In this document: one piece after another, positions 1 through 8,372 of the stretch | Layout: the number at the start of each line of letters is the position of its first letter | How positions within the stretch are numbered: the first letter of the stretch is position 1 | Assembly: GCF_018687975.1 (NCBI RefSeq) | Contig: NZ_CP061310.1 | Span: 248,001-312,000, forward strand | Direction of reading: 5' to 3' | DNA length: 64,000 nucleotides | Source of the DNA: Polynucleobacter sp. es-EL-1 | Lineage (GTDB): Bacteria > Pseudomonadota > Gammaproteobacteria > Burkholderiales > Burkholderiaceae | Notes under the pieces: generated by a model | Told to the model about the DNA's origin: nothing | The model's input: only the letters and a program-made list of their open reading frames with translations | The model's database searches: none | Program-made: the position numbers and the translations under genes

Positions 1-2
1 CT

Positions 3-749
3 ACATATGATGTGCTTATTGAGACCCAGGGCCTTTTAAAATCTGCCATCGTATGCTTCCTGGCTAAGAAAAGTTTTAATGCTGTAGTTGCAGGCCTTGC
101 TAATGCAACCGAGTTTTCTGGGTATGAGCCATTGGCAAGGTGGTTTTATAACCAGTCTGTTCAAGTTCCAAAACAATGTCACGCAGTAGATCGGTCACGG
201 TGGGTTATGTGCTCTGCTGCAGATTGGCCTTTATTGGAGCGCAGTGATTCTCCCCAGTTTTATCCCCTAGCATTTACGCAGGGCATACCTAAGACTGCAG
301 TCGTTGGATTACAACAGCCCTATGTCTTGTGTTTTCACTCTACTGCGAGAGCAGCAAAGCGTTGGTCGGAAGCCAATTGGGTAGCCTTAGGTAAAGAATT
401 GGCAGCTCGTGGGTATCAAGTGATTCTTCCTTGGGGCAGTCCTGCAGAGAAGTTAGTGAGTCAATCAATTGCTAAAGAGATTCCTAATGCTTTTGTCCCC
501 TCGGCATTTTCTATTCAAGAGGCATTCTCAGTCATTGCTGGTGCTGCCTTAACAGTGGGGGTCGACACTGGCTTGACCCATCTTGCTGCAGTTCTTGGTA
601 AGCCAACTGTTGAAATTTATTGCGATTCACCCCGTTGGAAAACCGAAGGTTACTGGTCTAATCAAATCTGTAACGTAGGCGACATTCAAAATCCACCAAG
701 CATTCAAGAGGTTCTTGATGCATCCTTAAAGCTTTTAAAGCAAGCTTAA
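3..749 (+). CDS. waaC: Lipopolysaccharide heptosyltransferase I, 5' truncated
   Basis: Adds the first L-glycero-D-manno-heptose to Kdo in the LPS inner core at the cytoplasmic face of the inner membrane. The reading frame is open to the left edge, so the gene starts outside the window; the GTG at 12 is internal, because the preceding codons continue the family motif YDVLIETQGLLKSA. The C-terminal half holds the glycosyltransferase 9 signature VGVDTGLTHLAAVLGKP at about residues 185-201 of the visible part, typical of the ADP-heptose site of WaaC rather than WaaF. It faces the minus-strand tolC convergently with a gap of only 21 bp. Family is clear; WaaC over another heptosyltransferase is likely. 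Confidence 0.88.
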   Translation, partial: TYDVLIETQGLLKSAIVCFLAKKSFNAVVAGLANATEFSGYEPLARWFYNQSVQVPKQCHAVDRSRWVMCSAADWPLLERSDSPQFYPLAFTQGIPKTAVVGLQQPYVLCFHSTARAAKRWSEANWVALGKELAARGYQVILPWGSPAEKLVSQSIAKEIPNAFVPSAFSIQEAFSVIAGAALTVGVDTGLTHLAAVLGKPTVEIYCDSPRWKTEGYWSNQICNVGDIQNPPSIQEVLDASLKLLKQA

Positions 750-770
750 ATATTGACTAATTTTTAGCTC

Positions 771-2411
771 TCAGCGTAACAGGGTGTTAATAGCAATCAG
801 ATCTTCATCTGAGAGCGCTGCTGCATGGGCTTTTAATTTAATGGCATTGAGAATCGTGTTGTAGCGGGCTTGCTGTAGTTGTGAGCGTGTGGTGATCACG
901 GTGTCTAATGCAATTAATACATCAATATTGATTAAGGTCCCTACTTGAAAGCCTAGCTTGCTAGAGTCCAGTGCAGAGGTAGAGGAGCGCTCAGCTGCTT
1001 CAAATGCTTTGACGCTGGCTAAGCCGCCATAAAAACCGGTAAAAGCAGCACGCGTATTTTGTGCAGCAGTCCGGCGGTAGTTGTCATAGTTTGCTTTGGC
1101 TGCATCTAACAGGGCTGCATTTTGTCGAATCAAGGAGCTGTTATATCCACCAGAAACCAGAGGAATGCTCATTTGTAAGGCAATCGTGTTGTTATAGATA
1201 TTCGTTTGCGCTGGCGTCAAACTATTGGCAGTTCCATTGGAGGTGTTGTAGCCTGCTGTGCCTACAAAGTTGACTGAAGGGTAGTTCAGTGCTTGCGAAG
1301 CCTTAAAGGTACTCTCTGCCAGATTTACTGATAGTTGACCCGCTAGTACATTGAAGTTTGCTGTTTCTGCTTGATGAATCCAATCCTCTAAAGTTTGTCC
1401 TTTGGGCAGTATTGGGTTGACACTCTCAGCAATCGGAACGCCATTACTGTCTTTATTTTTAGAGCGCGGGTCCTTTAAAACGCCATCGATTTTAGCTTCC
1501 TTAGTTAAGGGCTTTAATGGACCAACGGGGCGTCCAACCAATTGCTCCAACACACCGCGTTTAACAATCAAGTCTGCTTGGGCTGCAATTTCCTGAGAGT
1601 TTGCCAAATCAAGAGCAGCTTGGGCGGTATTGATATCCACGACTGTTGCAAGACCCGCATCAAATTTCGCTTGGGCAATTTCCAGTTGTTGGGTAATCAA
1701 ACTTTTTTTATTACGATATAGCTCAACATTATCTTGGCTGGTCAGTGCATCAAAGTAGGCCTGTGAAACACGGATAATTAAATCTTGCTGCGCTGAATAA
1801 AATTGCATATCCGCTATTTTGGTATTCAGATCACCTTGTTTAAATGCCTCGAAGGCCGCAATATTAAATACCGGCTGCGTCAAAGTGACTGTGTAGTTTT
1901 TCTGGTCGTAAACCCTGGATGCCGTATTGACACCGGGAGGCGCATTTCCACCGGCATGTTGGTAGTAGCGGGTTGCGCCAGGTACTGCATTGGCTTGAGG
2001 CAGCAAGAGGGAAAGACCTTGCCAGTACAACTCTTTGCTCGCTTGATAGTTAAAGCGAGCTGCATTTAAAACGGGGTCGCTAAAAGCGGCCTCTTGGTAG
2101 AGGCGAATGAGATCGGTTGCCCCCTCAGCATTCGCTACATTGCTTCCAGCAACATTCGACGGAGCTAGATTAGTGGGGATAGCTGGTTTGGGCGCCAATA
2201 CCATCTGTGGCGGCATTTCTAGGCCAGTCAAAGATTGCGCGCCAATGGGACTTGGTAAAGAGGGTTTAGCCCCATTTGCACTTTGCGCCAGAGTATTGGA
2301 TGACAGTGCGCCAAAACCGAATACCTGGCTCAGGATCAAGCTTAGGGTACTGATTTTGAGGGCTTTAAAACCGGGTTTTGTCATCTCATTTAGATAGATT
2401 TTCTGTGCCAT
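771..2411 (-). CDS. tolC: TolC family outer membrane efflux channel
   Basis: Trimeric outer membrane channel protein that links inner membrane pumps or type I exporters to the outside. The 546-residue product has an N-terminal signal peptide; the ATG at residue 10 (position 2384) gives a cleaner signal sequence ending near TLAQ-SANG, so the true start may be 2384. A low-complexity Ala/Pro/Asn linker (about residues 43-95) precedes the two OEP repeats, with helical stretches such as LYRNKKSLITQQLEIAQAKFDAGLATVVDI and the matching second repeat near residues 480-510 (VGTLINIDVLIALDTV). No pump genes are adjacent. The long linker is unusual but plausible for the family. Confidence 0.9.
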   Translation of the reverse strand: MAQKIYLNEMTKPGFKALKISTLSLILSQVFGFGALSSNTLAQSANGAKPSLPSPIGAQSLTGLEMPPQMVLAPKPAIPTNLAPSNVAGSNVANAEGATDLIRLYQEAAFSDPVLNAARFNYQASKELYWQGLSLLLPQANAVPGATRYYQHAGGNAPPGVNTASRVYDQKNYTVTLTQPVFNIAAFEAFKQGDLNTKIADMQFYSAQQDLIIRVSQAYFDALTSQDNVELYRNKKSLITQQLEIAQAKFDAGLATVVDINTAQAALDLANSQEIAAQADLIVKRGVLEQLVGRPVGPLKPLTKEAKIDGVLKDPRSKNKDSNGVPIAESVNPILPKGQTLEDWIHQAETANFNVLAGQLSVNLAESTFKASQALNYPSVNFVGTAGYNTSNGTANSLTPAQTNIYNNTIALQMSIPLVSGGYNSSLIRQNAALLDAAKANYDNYRRTAAQNTRAAFTGFYGGLASVKAFEAAERSSTSALDSSKLGFQVGTLINIDVLIALDTVITTRSQLQQARYNTILNAIKLKAHAAALSDEDLIAINTLLR

Positions 2412-2503
2412 GAAGTTTAAGGCTTATTTGTACAAAGTGCCTTTATTGACCCTTATTTTGCCAAATCGTCAGCAAGGCTTCATCTATCTATAAAATTAGG
2501 GTT

Positions 2504-3346
2504 ATGGATCTTATTTTGCTAGGCAAGGCAGTATTACTGGGGGTAGTGGAGGGCTTAACGGAGTTTTTGCCGATCTCCAGTACGGGGCATCTTATCTTGG
2601 TGGGTGACTTACTCGACTTTAATGATGAGCGAGGTAAGGCATTTGAGGTGATTATTCAGTTCGGCGCTATTTTGGCGGTTTGCTGGGAGTTTCGGGAAAA
2701 GCTGTGGAAGGTAGCCTCTACCATCAAGACTAGCCCCACCTCCCGTAGATTTGTCATCAATCTAATTATTGCGTCGATTCCGGCAATGGGGCTGGCATTT
2801 ATTTTTGGCAAGCATATTAAGGCCCTTTTGTTTTCTCCAATACCAGTAGCAAGTGCCTTTATCGTCGGTGGACTCATTATTTTTTGGGCAGAACGTCGAC
2901 AGCAAAAAATAAGTATTGCGAAAAGCCATATTAAAACAGTGGATGACCTTATGCCAATGGATGCATTAAAGGTCGGGCTGGCACAATGCGCTGCTCTAAT
3001 CCCAGGGACGTCACGTTCTGGAGCGACGATTATTGGCGGCATGTTATTTGGTTTGCCCCGCGCCGTTGCGACCGAATTTTCTTTCTTCCTAGCAATTCCG
3101 GTCATTGGTGGCGCCACTGCCTATGAGTTACTGAAGCTGTGGAAAAATCCGGTAGCCCTTTCTGGTGATTTCACTTGGGCGATTGTGGTTGGGTTTATCT
3201 CCGCATTTATCTCCGCATTTATTTGTGTGCGTTGGCTTATTCATTATGTGGCTGGGCATAACTTCATTCCATTTGCTTGGTATCGTATTGTCTTTGGAGT
3301 ATTGGTCTTGTTTAGTGCATATAGTGGCTTAGTGGCTTGGTCTTAA
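2504..3346 (+). CDS. uppP: Undecaprenyl-diphosphatase
   Basis: Recycles the lipid carrier by dephosphorylating undecaprenyl pyrophosphate to undecaprenyl phosphate, serving peptidoglycan and O-antigen synthesis at the inner membrane. The 280-residue polytopic protein shows both BacA motifs: EGLTEFLPISSTGHL near residues 16-30 and PGTSRSGATI near residues 167-176, carrying the conserved Glu and Arg/Ser residues. Length matches the family. A perfect 12-bp tandem duplication at 3194-3217 encodes FISAFISA in a late membrane segment. The next gene starts 16 bp downstream, so co-transcription is likely. Confidence 0.96.
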   Translation: MDLILLGKAVLLGVVEGLTEFLPISSTGHLILVGDLLDFNDERGKAFEVIIQFGAILAVCWEFREKLWKVASTIKTSPTSRRFVINLIIASIPAMGLAFIFGKHIKALLFSPIPVASAFIVGGLIIFWAERRQQKISIAKSHIKTVDDLMPMDALKVGLAQCAALIPGTSRSGATIIGGMLFGLPRAVATEFSFFLAIPVIGGATAYELLKLWKNPVALSGDFTWAIVVGFISAFISAFICVRWLIHYVAGHNFIPFAWYRIVFGVLVLFSAYSGLVAWS

Positions 3347-3362
3347 AAGGATTACAGAAATC

Positions 3363-3824
3363 ATGATGGATGCATCAATAGACGCAATTACTAATAATAT
3401 TCAGCTGGCCTTAGCCCCCGTTTTTTTATTAACTGCGGTGGCAACATTAATTAATGCTATTTCAGCGCGTTTAGCACGTTCAGTTGATCGCATGCGGGCC
3501 ATCCAGCAGAAAATTCAAGAAGGCCTTATTCAAGATCAAGCTGTTCTAAGCCATATGAAACAAGAGGCCAATGAAGCAAAAATTCGCGGACGTCTCTGTA
3601 CTGCGGCAATTTTCTTTGATGTCTTAAGTGGCGTATTCATTTCTTTAACGGTACTTGAGCTATTTTTCTTTCAAGCGGGCGCGGTTCGCTCTCTGCAAGC
3701 TACCTATGTCATTTGGACCTTTGTATTGGGTTTAATTTCCTTTATGACTTCACTTTCGATTGTCTTGGGTGAAGTGGTCTTTGCTTATCGTTCCGCTGGT
3801 TGGAATACACCCTTTCCTAAATAA
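3363..3824 (+). CDS. DUF2721 family inner membrane protein
   Basis: A 153-residue protein with three predicted membrane segments (about residues 10-32, 78-104 and 113-145). A charged coiled-coil-like stretch (RSVDRMRAIQQKIQEG) lies after the first. The pattern, including the start region APVFLLTAVATLINAISARLAR, fits the uncharacterised DUF2721 family as I know it. Two ATG codons (3363, 3366) are equally good starts. It follows uppP by 16 bp and precedes uxs by 22 bp. No function is known; envelope location is the only safe statement. Confidence 0.8.
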   Translation: MMDASIDAITNNIQLALAPVFLLTAVATLINAISARLARSVDRMRAIQQKIQEGLIQDQAVLSHMKQEANEAKIRGRLCTAAIFFDVLSGVFISLTVLELFFFQAGAVRSLQATYVIWTFVLGLISFMTSLSIVLGEVVFAYRSAGWNTPFPK

Positions 3825-3846
3825 TCTATTTTGATAAAGATCTCTC

Positions 3847-4782
3847 ATGAATAAAATCCTCATCACTGGCGGCGCTGGCTTTTTAGGTTCTCACCTGACC
3901 GAAAAGCTCCTCAAAGAAGGCAATGATGTCTTGGTAGTGGATAACTACTTCACTGGCTCCAAAGAGAATGTGGCCCATTTATTATCCAACCCCCGTTTAG
4001 AGCTCATGCGTCACGATGTGACATTCCCACTCTACGTAGAAACCAATCAAATCTACAACTTAGCTTGTCCAGCCTCACCAGTGCACTACCAATACGATCC
4101 AGTACAGACGACCAAGACCAGCGTACATGGGGCTATCAATATGCTGGGTCTTGCTAAACGTACTAGAGCTCGAATTTTGCAGGCTTCGACCAGTGAGGTG
4201 TATGGCGACCCCGAGGTGCATCCCCAGCCAGAGGAGTATTGGGGTAAGGTCAATCCCATTGGCATTCGTTCTTGCTATGACGAAGGCAAGCGCTGCGCTG
4301 AAACCCTCTTTTTTGACTACAACCGCCAACACAATTTAGATATCAAGGTAGTGCGCATCTTTAATACCTATGGTCCCCGCATGCACCCCAACGACGGGCG
4401 CGTGGTGAGTAACTTTATTGTGCAAGCCTTACAAGGTAAAGACATCACCATTTATGGTGATGGCCAGCAAACCAGAAGCTTTTGCTATGTGGACGATCTG
4501 ATTGATGTCATGGTGCGCATGATGAACTCTGAAGAGGGTTTTACAGGGCCAGTCAATATCGGCAATCCAGGCGAGTTCACTATGCTGCAGTTGGCTGAGG
4601 CAGTTTTAAGGCTCTCCGGTAGTAAATCAAAGATCATCCATCAACCTTTGCCATCAGATGATCCTAAGCAGCGTCAACCCAATATCGAATTAGCTAAAGC
4701 AAAGCTTGGCTGGGAGCCTAAGGTCAATCTAGAGGATGGCTTAAAAGAGACGATTGCTTATTTTAAGAAAGTGGTTGCTTAA
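3847..4782 (+). CDS. uxs: UDP-glucuronate decarboxylase (UDP-xylose synthase)
   Basis: Predicted to convert UDP-glucuronate to UDP-xylose by NAD-dependent oxidation and decarboxylation. It is an extended short-chain dehydrogenase of 311 residues with the N-terminal nucleotide motif GGAGFLGSHL (residues 8-17), the catalytic region STSEVYGDP and the YxxxK pair in SCYDEGKRCAE. The motifs NLACPASPVHYQYDPVQT and FNTYGPRMHPNDGRVVSNF are characteristic of UXS rather than UDP-glucose epimerases. No UDP-glucose dehydrogenase is nearby, so UDP-glucuronate must come from elsewhere. It sits in core genes, 28 kb from the polysaccharide cluster, and is followed by trmB after a 1-bp gap if the TTG start of trmB is correct. 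Confidence 0.9.
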   Translation: MNKILITGGAGFLGSHLTEKLLKEGNDVLVVDNYFTGSKENVAHLLSNPRLELMRHDVTFPLYVETNQIYNLACPASPVHYQYDPVQTTKTSVHGAINMLGLAKRTRARILQASTSEVYGDPEVHPQPEEYWGKVNPIGIRSCYDEGKRCAETLFFDYNRQHNLDIKVVRIFNTYGPRMHPNDGRVVSNFIVQALQGKDITIYGDGQQTRSFCYVDDLIDVMVRMMNSEEGFTGPVNIGNPGEFTMLQLAEAVLRLSGSKSKIIHQPLPSDDPKQRQPNIELAKAKLGWEPKVNLEDGLKETIAYFKKVVA

Positions 4783-4783
4783 C

Positions 4784-5581
4784 TTGTCTTTGGAAAAATC
4801 CGAGAAGCATTTTGATCGTATTCGCTCTTTTGTTTTAAGGGCTGGTCGAACCACTGCGGGTCAACAGCGGGCGATTGATGAACTGGGCCCACAGTTTTTA
4901 GTCCAATTTCAAGATAAGGTGTTATGCCTAAAAGAGACTTTCGGAGGAACTACCAATCCTAAGATCCTGGAAATCGGCTTTGGCATGGGTGAGACTACTG
5001 CCAAGATTGCCGCCTTGAGATCTGACGATGATTTTTTAGCTATTGAGGTGCATCCTCCTGGTGTTGGTGCACTGCTCAAGCTGATTGGTGAAAATAATCT
5101 AACGAATTTACGCTTGATTCGACACGATGCCGTTGAAGTGTTAGAAAAAATGATTGCCCCAAATTCTTTAGACGGCATTCATATTTATTTTGCCGATCCC
5201 TGGCATAAAAAGCGACACCACAAGCGTCGACTGATTCAAGCGGACTTTGTGAAGTTATTAGTCTCACGTTTAAAGCCTGGAGCTTATTTACATCTGGCTA
5301 CCGACTGGCATAACTATGCTGAGCAAATGCTATTGGTTTTAAATAGCGAGCCAGCATTCATGAACACTTCTGTCGAGCAAATTCAGATTGAGACATTTTC
5401 ACCTGATGACGCTCTAAAGGAGGGAGATTCCAATAAAGAATTTAAGCCCACCTTAAAGCAATTACAGTCAAAGCAAGCAGGCTATGTACAAAGACCAGAT
5501 TACCGACCGATTACCAAGTTTGAGAATCGGGGCCTAAAATTAGGTCACGGCGTTTGGGATTTGGTTTATAAGAAAAAATAA
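4784..5581 (+). CDS. trmB: tRNA (guanine-N7-)-methyltransferase
   Basis: Methylates N7 of G46 in the variable loop of tRNAs using S-adenosylmethionine. The SAM site ILEIGFGMGETTAKIA lies near residue 55, followed by FLAIEVHPPGVGALL, and the TrmB signature YFADPWHKKRHHKRRL follows near residue 135. The open frame extends upstream to a TTG at 4754 inside uxs, but the TTG at 4784, right after the uxs stop, gives the usual N-terminus (SLEKSEKHFDRIRSFVLRAGR) and is preferred. With TTG starts and tight coupling to uxs, translation is probably modest. A hairpin at 5613-5643 follows. Confidence 0.93.
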   Translation: MSLEKSEKHFDRIRSFVLRAGRTTAGQQRAIDELGPQFLVQFQDKVLCLKETFGGTTNPKILEIGFGMGETTAKIAALRSDDDFLAIEVHPPGVGALLKLIGENNLTNLRLIRHDAVEVLEKMIAPNSLDGIHIYFADPWHKKRHHKRRLIQADFVKLLVSRLKPGAYLHLATDWHNYAEQMLLVLNSEPAFMNTSVEQIQIETFSPDDALKEGDSNKEFKPTLKQLQSKQAGYVQRPDYRPITKFENRGLKLGHGVWDLVYKKK

Positions 5582-5612
5582 ATCCGACGCAATATATAAG
5601 AGGTAAAAATAC

Positions 5613-5643
5613 ATCAGGCCACTTTGGGGAAAAGTAGCCTGAT
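5613..5643. terminator. Hairpin between convergent trmB and gabD, probable terminator
   Basis: An inverted repeat pairs 5613-5619 (ATCAGGC) with 5637-5643, and, after one mismatch, 5621-5625 (ACTTT) with 5631-5635, with a five-base loop. On the minus strand the stem is followed by GTATTTTTACC, a short T-run, so it suits gabD termination; it may also stop trmB transcripts. Confidence 0.65.
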
Positions 5644-5663
5644 TGTCTGAATGCTATTTTGGC

Positions 5664-7142
5664 TTACAGGCCCAAGCACACATATTTTAATTCGAGGTAT
5701 TCATCCATTCCATAGACGCTACCCTCACGCCCCAGACCAGATTGCTTGACGCCACCAAATGGCCCCACTTCATTGGAAATGATTCCCGAATTTACGCCAA
5801 CGATGCCATATTCAAGGGCTTCAGCTGCTTTCCAAATGCGACCAATATCTCTACTGTAAAAATAGGAGGCTAGACCATATTGGCTATTGTTAGCTAACTG
5901 AATTGCTTCTTCATCGGTCTCAAACGGAATAATCGGTGCAACTGGCCCAAAAGTTTCTTCATAGGTGATGAGCATGTCGCTAGTGACGTCAGCCAAAATG
6001 GTGGGCTCGTAGAAGGTGCCACCTAAGGAGGAGCGTTTTCCACCAGCCACTAGCTTGGCGCCTTTACTTAGGGCGTCAGCAACATGCCTCTCCACTTTCT
6101 CAAGTGCTGCAGGCTCTATGAGCGGTCCTTGAGTAACTCCGGCATCCATTCCATTCCCAGGTTTAATGACAGTAATCGCTTTGGCAAACTTTTGAACGAA
6201 TTCTGCTTGAACCTTTTTGTGAACATAGAAGCGATTGGCGCATACGCAGGTTTGACCAGAATTGCGATACTTTGATGAGATAGCGCCACTTACTGCCGCA
6301 TCAATATCAGCATCTTCAAAAACAATAAAGGGGGCATGACCACCTAACTCAAGAGCGAGTTTTTTGACGGTAGGGGCGCACTGAGCCATGAGAATGCGAC
6401 CGACTTCAGTCGATCCGGTAAAGGATAAATGGCGAACAATCGGAGAGGCACAAAGCGTTTTGCCAATAGCAATAGATTGCTCGGCATCTGCCGTCAAAAT
6501 ATTAATCACTCCAGCTGGAACGCCGGCGCGTTGAGCCAGTTCAGCCAAGGCAAGTGCAGATAGCGGAGTTAGCTCAGCCGGTTTAATCACAATGGTGCAG
6601 CCGGCCGCCATCGCTGGCGCAATCTTGCGGGTAATCATGGCAATCGGAAAGTTCCAGGGCGTAATCGCGACACAAACACCGATTGGTTGCTTCATGATGA
6701 TGAGGCGTTTATCGCTCCAAGTGGTGCTTGGTATTGAGCCTGCCACCCGTTTTGCTTCTTCTGCAAACCATTCGATAAATGATGCACCGTAGGCCACTTC
6801 ACCAGTTGATTCAACTAAGGGCTTGCCTTGCTCTAAAGTCATCAGGGTCGCCAGATCTTGTGTATTGGCAATGATGAGATCAAACCACTTGCGCATGATA
6901 TTGGCACGTTCTTTACCTGTCTTCATCTTCCAGTCCTGGAATGCTTTTTCAGCAGCAAGAATGGCAAGCTCAGCATCCTTCGGCCCTAGATTGGCAACCT
7001 GTCCAATCAGGTCGCCAGTCGCAGGGTTGGTAACGTCAAACATATTGCTGCTATCTGCTTTGATCCATTGCCCATTAATAAAGGCCTCCTCTTTAAAAAG
7101 GCTTGGATCTTTTAGTAGTTTTCGAATGTCTACTTTTTGCAT
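5664..7142 (-). CDS. gabD: NAD(P)-dependent succinate-semialdehyde dehydrogenase
   Basis: Aldehyde dehydrogenase predicted to oxidise succinate semialdehyde to succinate, linking GABA or related degradation to the TCA cycle. The 492-residue protein has the ALDH landmarks: TPWNFP (161-166), the FTGSTEVG NAD motif (241-248), the general base Glu265 in LELGG and the catalytic Cys299 in GQTCVCANR. The second Cys two residues later is common in GabD. Substrate assignment is by similarity; glutarate-semialdehyde activity is possible. The gene stands alone, with an inverted repeat in its leader (7210-7227) and a terminator-like hairpin after its stop. Confidence 0.88.
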   Translation of the reverse strand: MQKVDIRKLLKDPSLFKEEAFINGQWIKADSSNMFDVTNPATGDLIGQVANLGPKDAELAILAAEKAFQDWKMKTGKERANIMRKWFDLIIANTQDLATLMTLEQGKPLVESTGEVAYGASFIEWFAEEAKRVAGSIPSTTWSDKRLIIMKQPIGVCVAITPWNFPIAMITRKIAPAMAAGCTIVIKPAELTPLSALALAELAQRAGVPAGVINILTADAEQSIAIGKTLCASPIVRHLSFTGSTEVGRILMAQCAPTVKKLALELGGHAPFIVFEDADIDAAVSGAISSKYRNSGQTCVCANRFYVHKKVQAEFVQKFAKAITVIKPGNGMDAGVTQGPLIEPAALEKVERHVADALSKGAKLVAGGKRSSLGGTFYEPTILADVTSDMLITYEETFGPVAPIIPFETDEEAIQLANNSQYGLASYFYSRDIGRIWKAAEALEYGIVGVNSGIISNEVGPFGGVKQSGLGREGSVYGMDEYLELKYVCLGL

Positions 7143-7209
7143 GAAGGGTCTCCTATTATTTGCCGCCGTAGCAGTTAGATGCCAAACGTACTATTTGCTC
7201 GATTTTATC

Positions 7210-7227
7210 CCCCAATACCCATTGGGG
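7210..7227 (-). promoter_or_regulatory. Perfect 7-4-7 palindrome in the gabD leader
   Basis: CCCCAATACCCATTGGGG is a perfect inverted repeat (7-bp arms, 4-bp spacer) lying 68-85 bp upstream of the gabD start and just beyond the nusB terminator. It could be an operator for a regulator of gabD or a leader hairpin. No regulator gene is adjacent, so the role is not known. Confidence 0.4.
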
Positions 7228-7255
7228 TTGCGGAGGATATTCTCGAAGGAGAAAT

Positions 7256-7288
7256 AAAAAACCCCTGGCTTTGAAGGGCAGGGGTTTG
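7256..7288 (-). terminator. Intrinsic terminator of the ribBX-ribH-nusB operon
   Basis: Stem ACCCCTG (7261-7267) pairs with CAGGGGT (7279-7285). Read on the minus strand, the stem is followed at once by a T-run (complement of the A-run 7256-7260), 25-60 bp after the nusB stop. This is a standard Rho-independent layout. Confidence 0.8.
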
Positions 7289-7316
7289 AACTTATAAGAC
7301 TTTGATTTACAGGGTA

Positions 7317-7823
7317 TTAACTTGCCTGAATTTCTGTGCTTCTTAACTTCTGGGCCAAGAGGTCTAAGACACCGTTGACATATTTGTGCCCATCAGTACC
7401 GCCAAAAGTCTTGGCAAGCTCAACTGCTTCATTAATAGCTACTTTGTACGGTACTGCTAAATCCATTGCTAGCTCATAGGTGCCAATTAATAGGGCCGCA
7501 TGTTCGACTGGGGAGAGCTCATTGATGGGACGGTCAAGTGCTGGAGTAATCAACCCCTCTAATGCATCGGTATGGTCTAGAACGCCAGCAAAAATGCCTT
7601 GAAAGAGTTCAAGCTGGCAGCGTCGAAAGCCAGGATCTTCACCCAGCTGTTTAGAAATAGCAGCTGCATTGGGCAGGCTGCCTGCACGACGCATCACCAG
7701 GCTTTGATACACGCCTTGAAGAGCGTATTCGCGGGCACGACGACGTGGCGTCAGCGAGCGTTTGGGGGCGGCATTGCTAGGGTTATTTGCAGTTGCAGAT
7801 GGCGGAGCGATATTTTTAGTCAT
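7317..7823 (-). CDS. nusB: Transcription antitermination factor NusB
   Basis: Binds boxA RNA with NusE (S10) in the rRNA antitermination complex. The 168-residue protein has a basic, Pro/Ala-rich N-terminal extension (about residues 1-27), then the all-helical NusB fold, starting RRRAREYALQGVYQ. The family signature ELAMDLAVPYKVAINEAVELAKTFGGTDGHKYVNGVLD is at the C-terminus. It lies 15 bp after ribH on the same strand, the common ribH-nusB pairing of proteobacteria, and ends the operon before the terminator at 7256-7288. Confidence 0.95.
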   Translation of the reverse strand: MTKNIAPPSATANNPSNAAPKRSLTPRRRAREYALQGVYQSLVMRRAGSLPNAAAISKQLGEDPGFRRCQLELFQGIFAGVLDHTDALEGLITPALDRPINELSPVEHAALLIGTYELAMDLAVPYKVAINEAVELAKTFGGTDGHKYVNGVLDLLAQKLRSTEIQAS

Positions 7824-7838
7824 GTTTATTCTGCAGAA

Positions 7839-8354
7839 TTACGCTTGCGGGGGATTGATTTCAAAATCAATGTCTGGTGTGAGAGCTAATGCTAAGTTAG
7901 CCATTTCAACAACAGCTTTAGCGCAATCGGCACCTTTAACTTGAACGCGTACTTGTGCCTGCTCATCCGTCTCACAGGTGAGCACGCCATTAGCAATTGG
8001 TAGCCCAGACTCAAGGCAAACACGGGTGATTCCAGCTCCAGATTCATTCGAAACGAGTTCAAAGTGATAAGTCTCACCACGGATGATGGCGCCTAGAGCA
8101 ACCAAGCCATCAAACTCACCAGTTTCTGAAAGCTTTTGAAGAGCAAATGGAATCTCCAATGCACCTGGTACGGTGACAAGTTTGATATCAGATTGGGACA
8201 CGCCAAGTTTGATTAACTCTTCAATGCAAGCAGTAGTGAGTGCAACACAATGCTCTTCATTAAAGCGAGCTTGCACAATCCCAATACGTAAGTCTTGACC
8301 ATTGAGATCGGCTGCTAGTACGCCAACAGCTGGTTCGGTGTGTGATGTGTTCAT
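7839..8354 (-). CDS. ribH: 6,7-dimethyl-8-ribityllumazine synthase
   Basis: Condenses 5-amino-6-ribitylamino-uracil with 3,4-dihydroxy-2-butanone 4-phosphate, the penultimate step of riboflavin synthesis. Landmarks are GIVQARFNEEH, VPGALEIPFALQKL and the ALGAIIRGETYHFELV segment with the catalytic His. The frame is open to 8372, but the ATG at 8354 gives the usual N-terminus (MNTSHTEP) and leaves an 18-bp gap after ribBX. It is co-directional with ribBX and nusB and probably co-transcribed. Confidence 0.95.
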   Translation of the reverse strand: MNTSHTEPAVGVLAADLNGQDLRIGIVQARFNEEHCVALTTACIEELIKLGVSQSDIKLVTVPGALEIPFALQKLSETGEFDGLVALGAIIRGETYHFELVSNESGAGITRVCLESGLPIANGVLTCETDEQAQVRVQVKGADCAKAVVEMANLALALTPDIDFEINPPQA

Positions 8355-8372
8355 ATGATCTGCCAGTACCAA

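Noticed and set aside
2656..3117. 153-codon minus-strand frame inside uppP
   Set aside because: It is a shadow of a well-conserved gene; composition and lack of any recognisable family argue against it.
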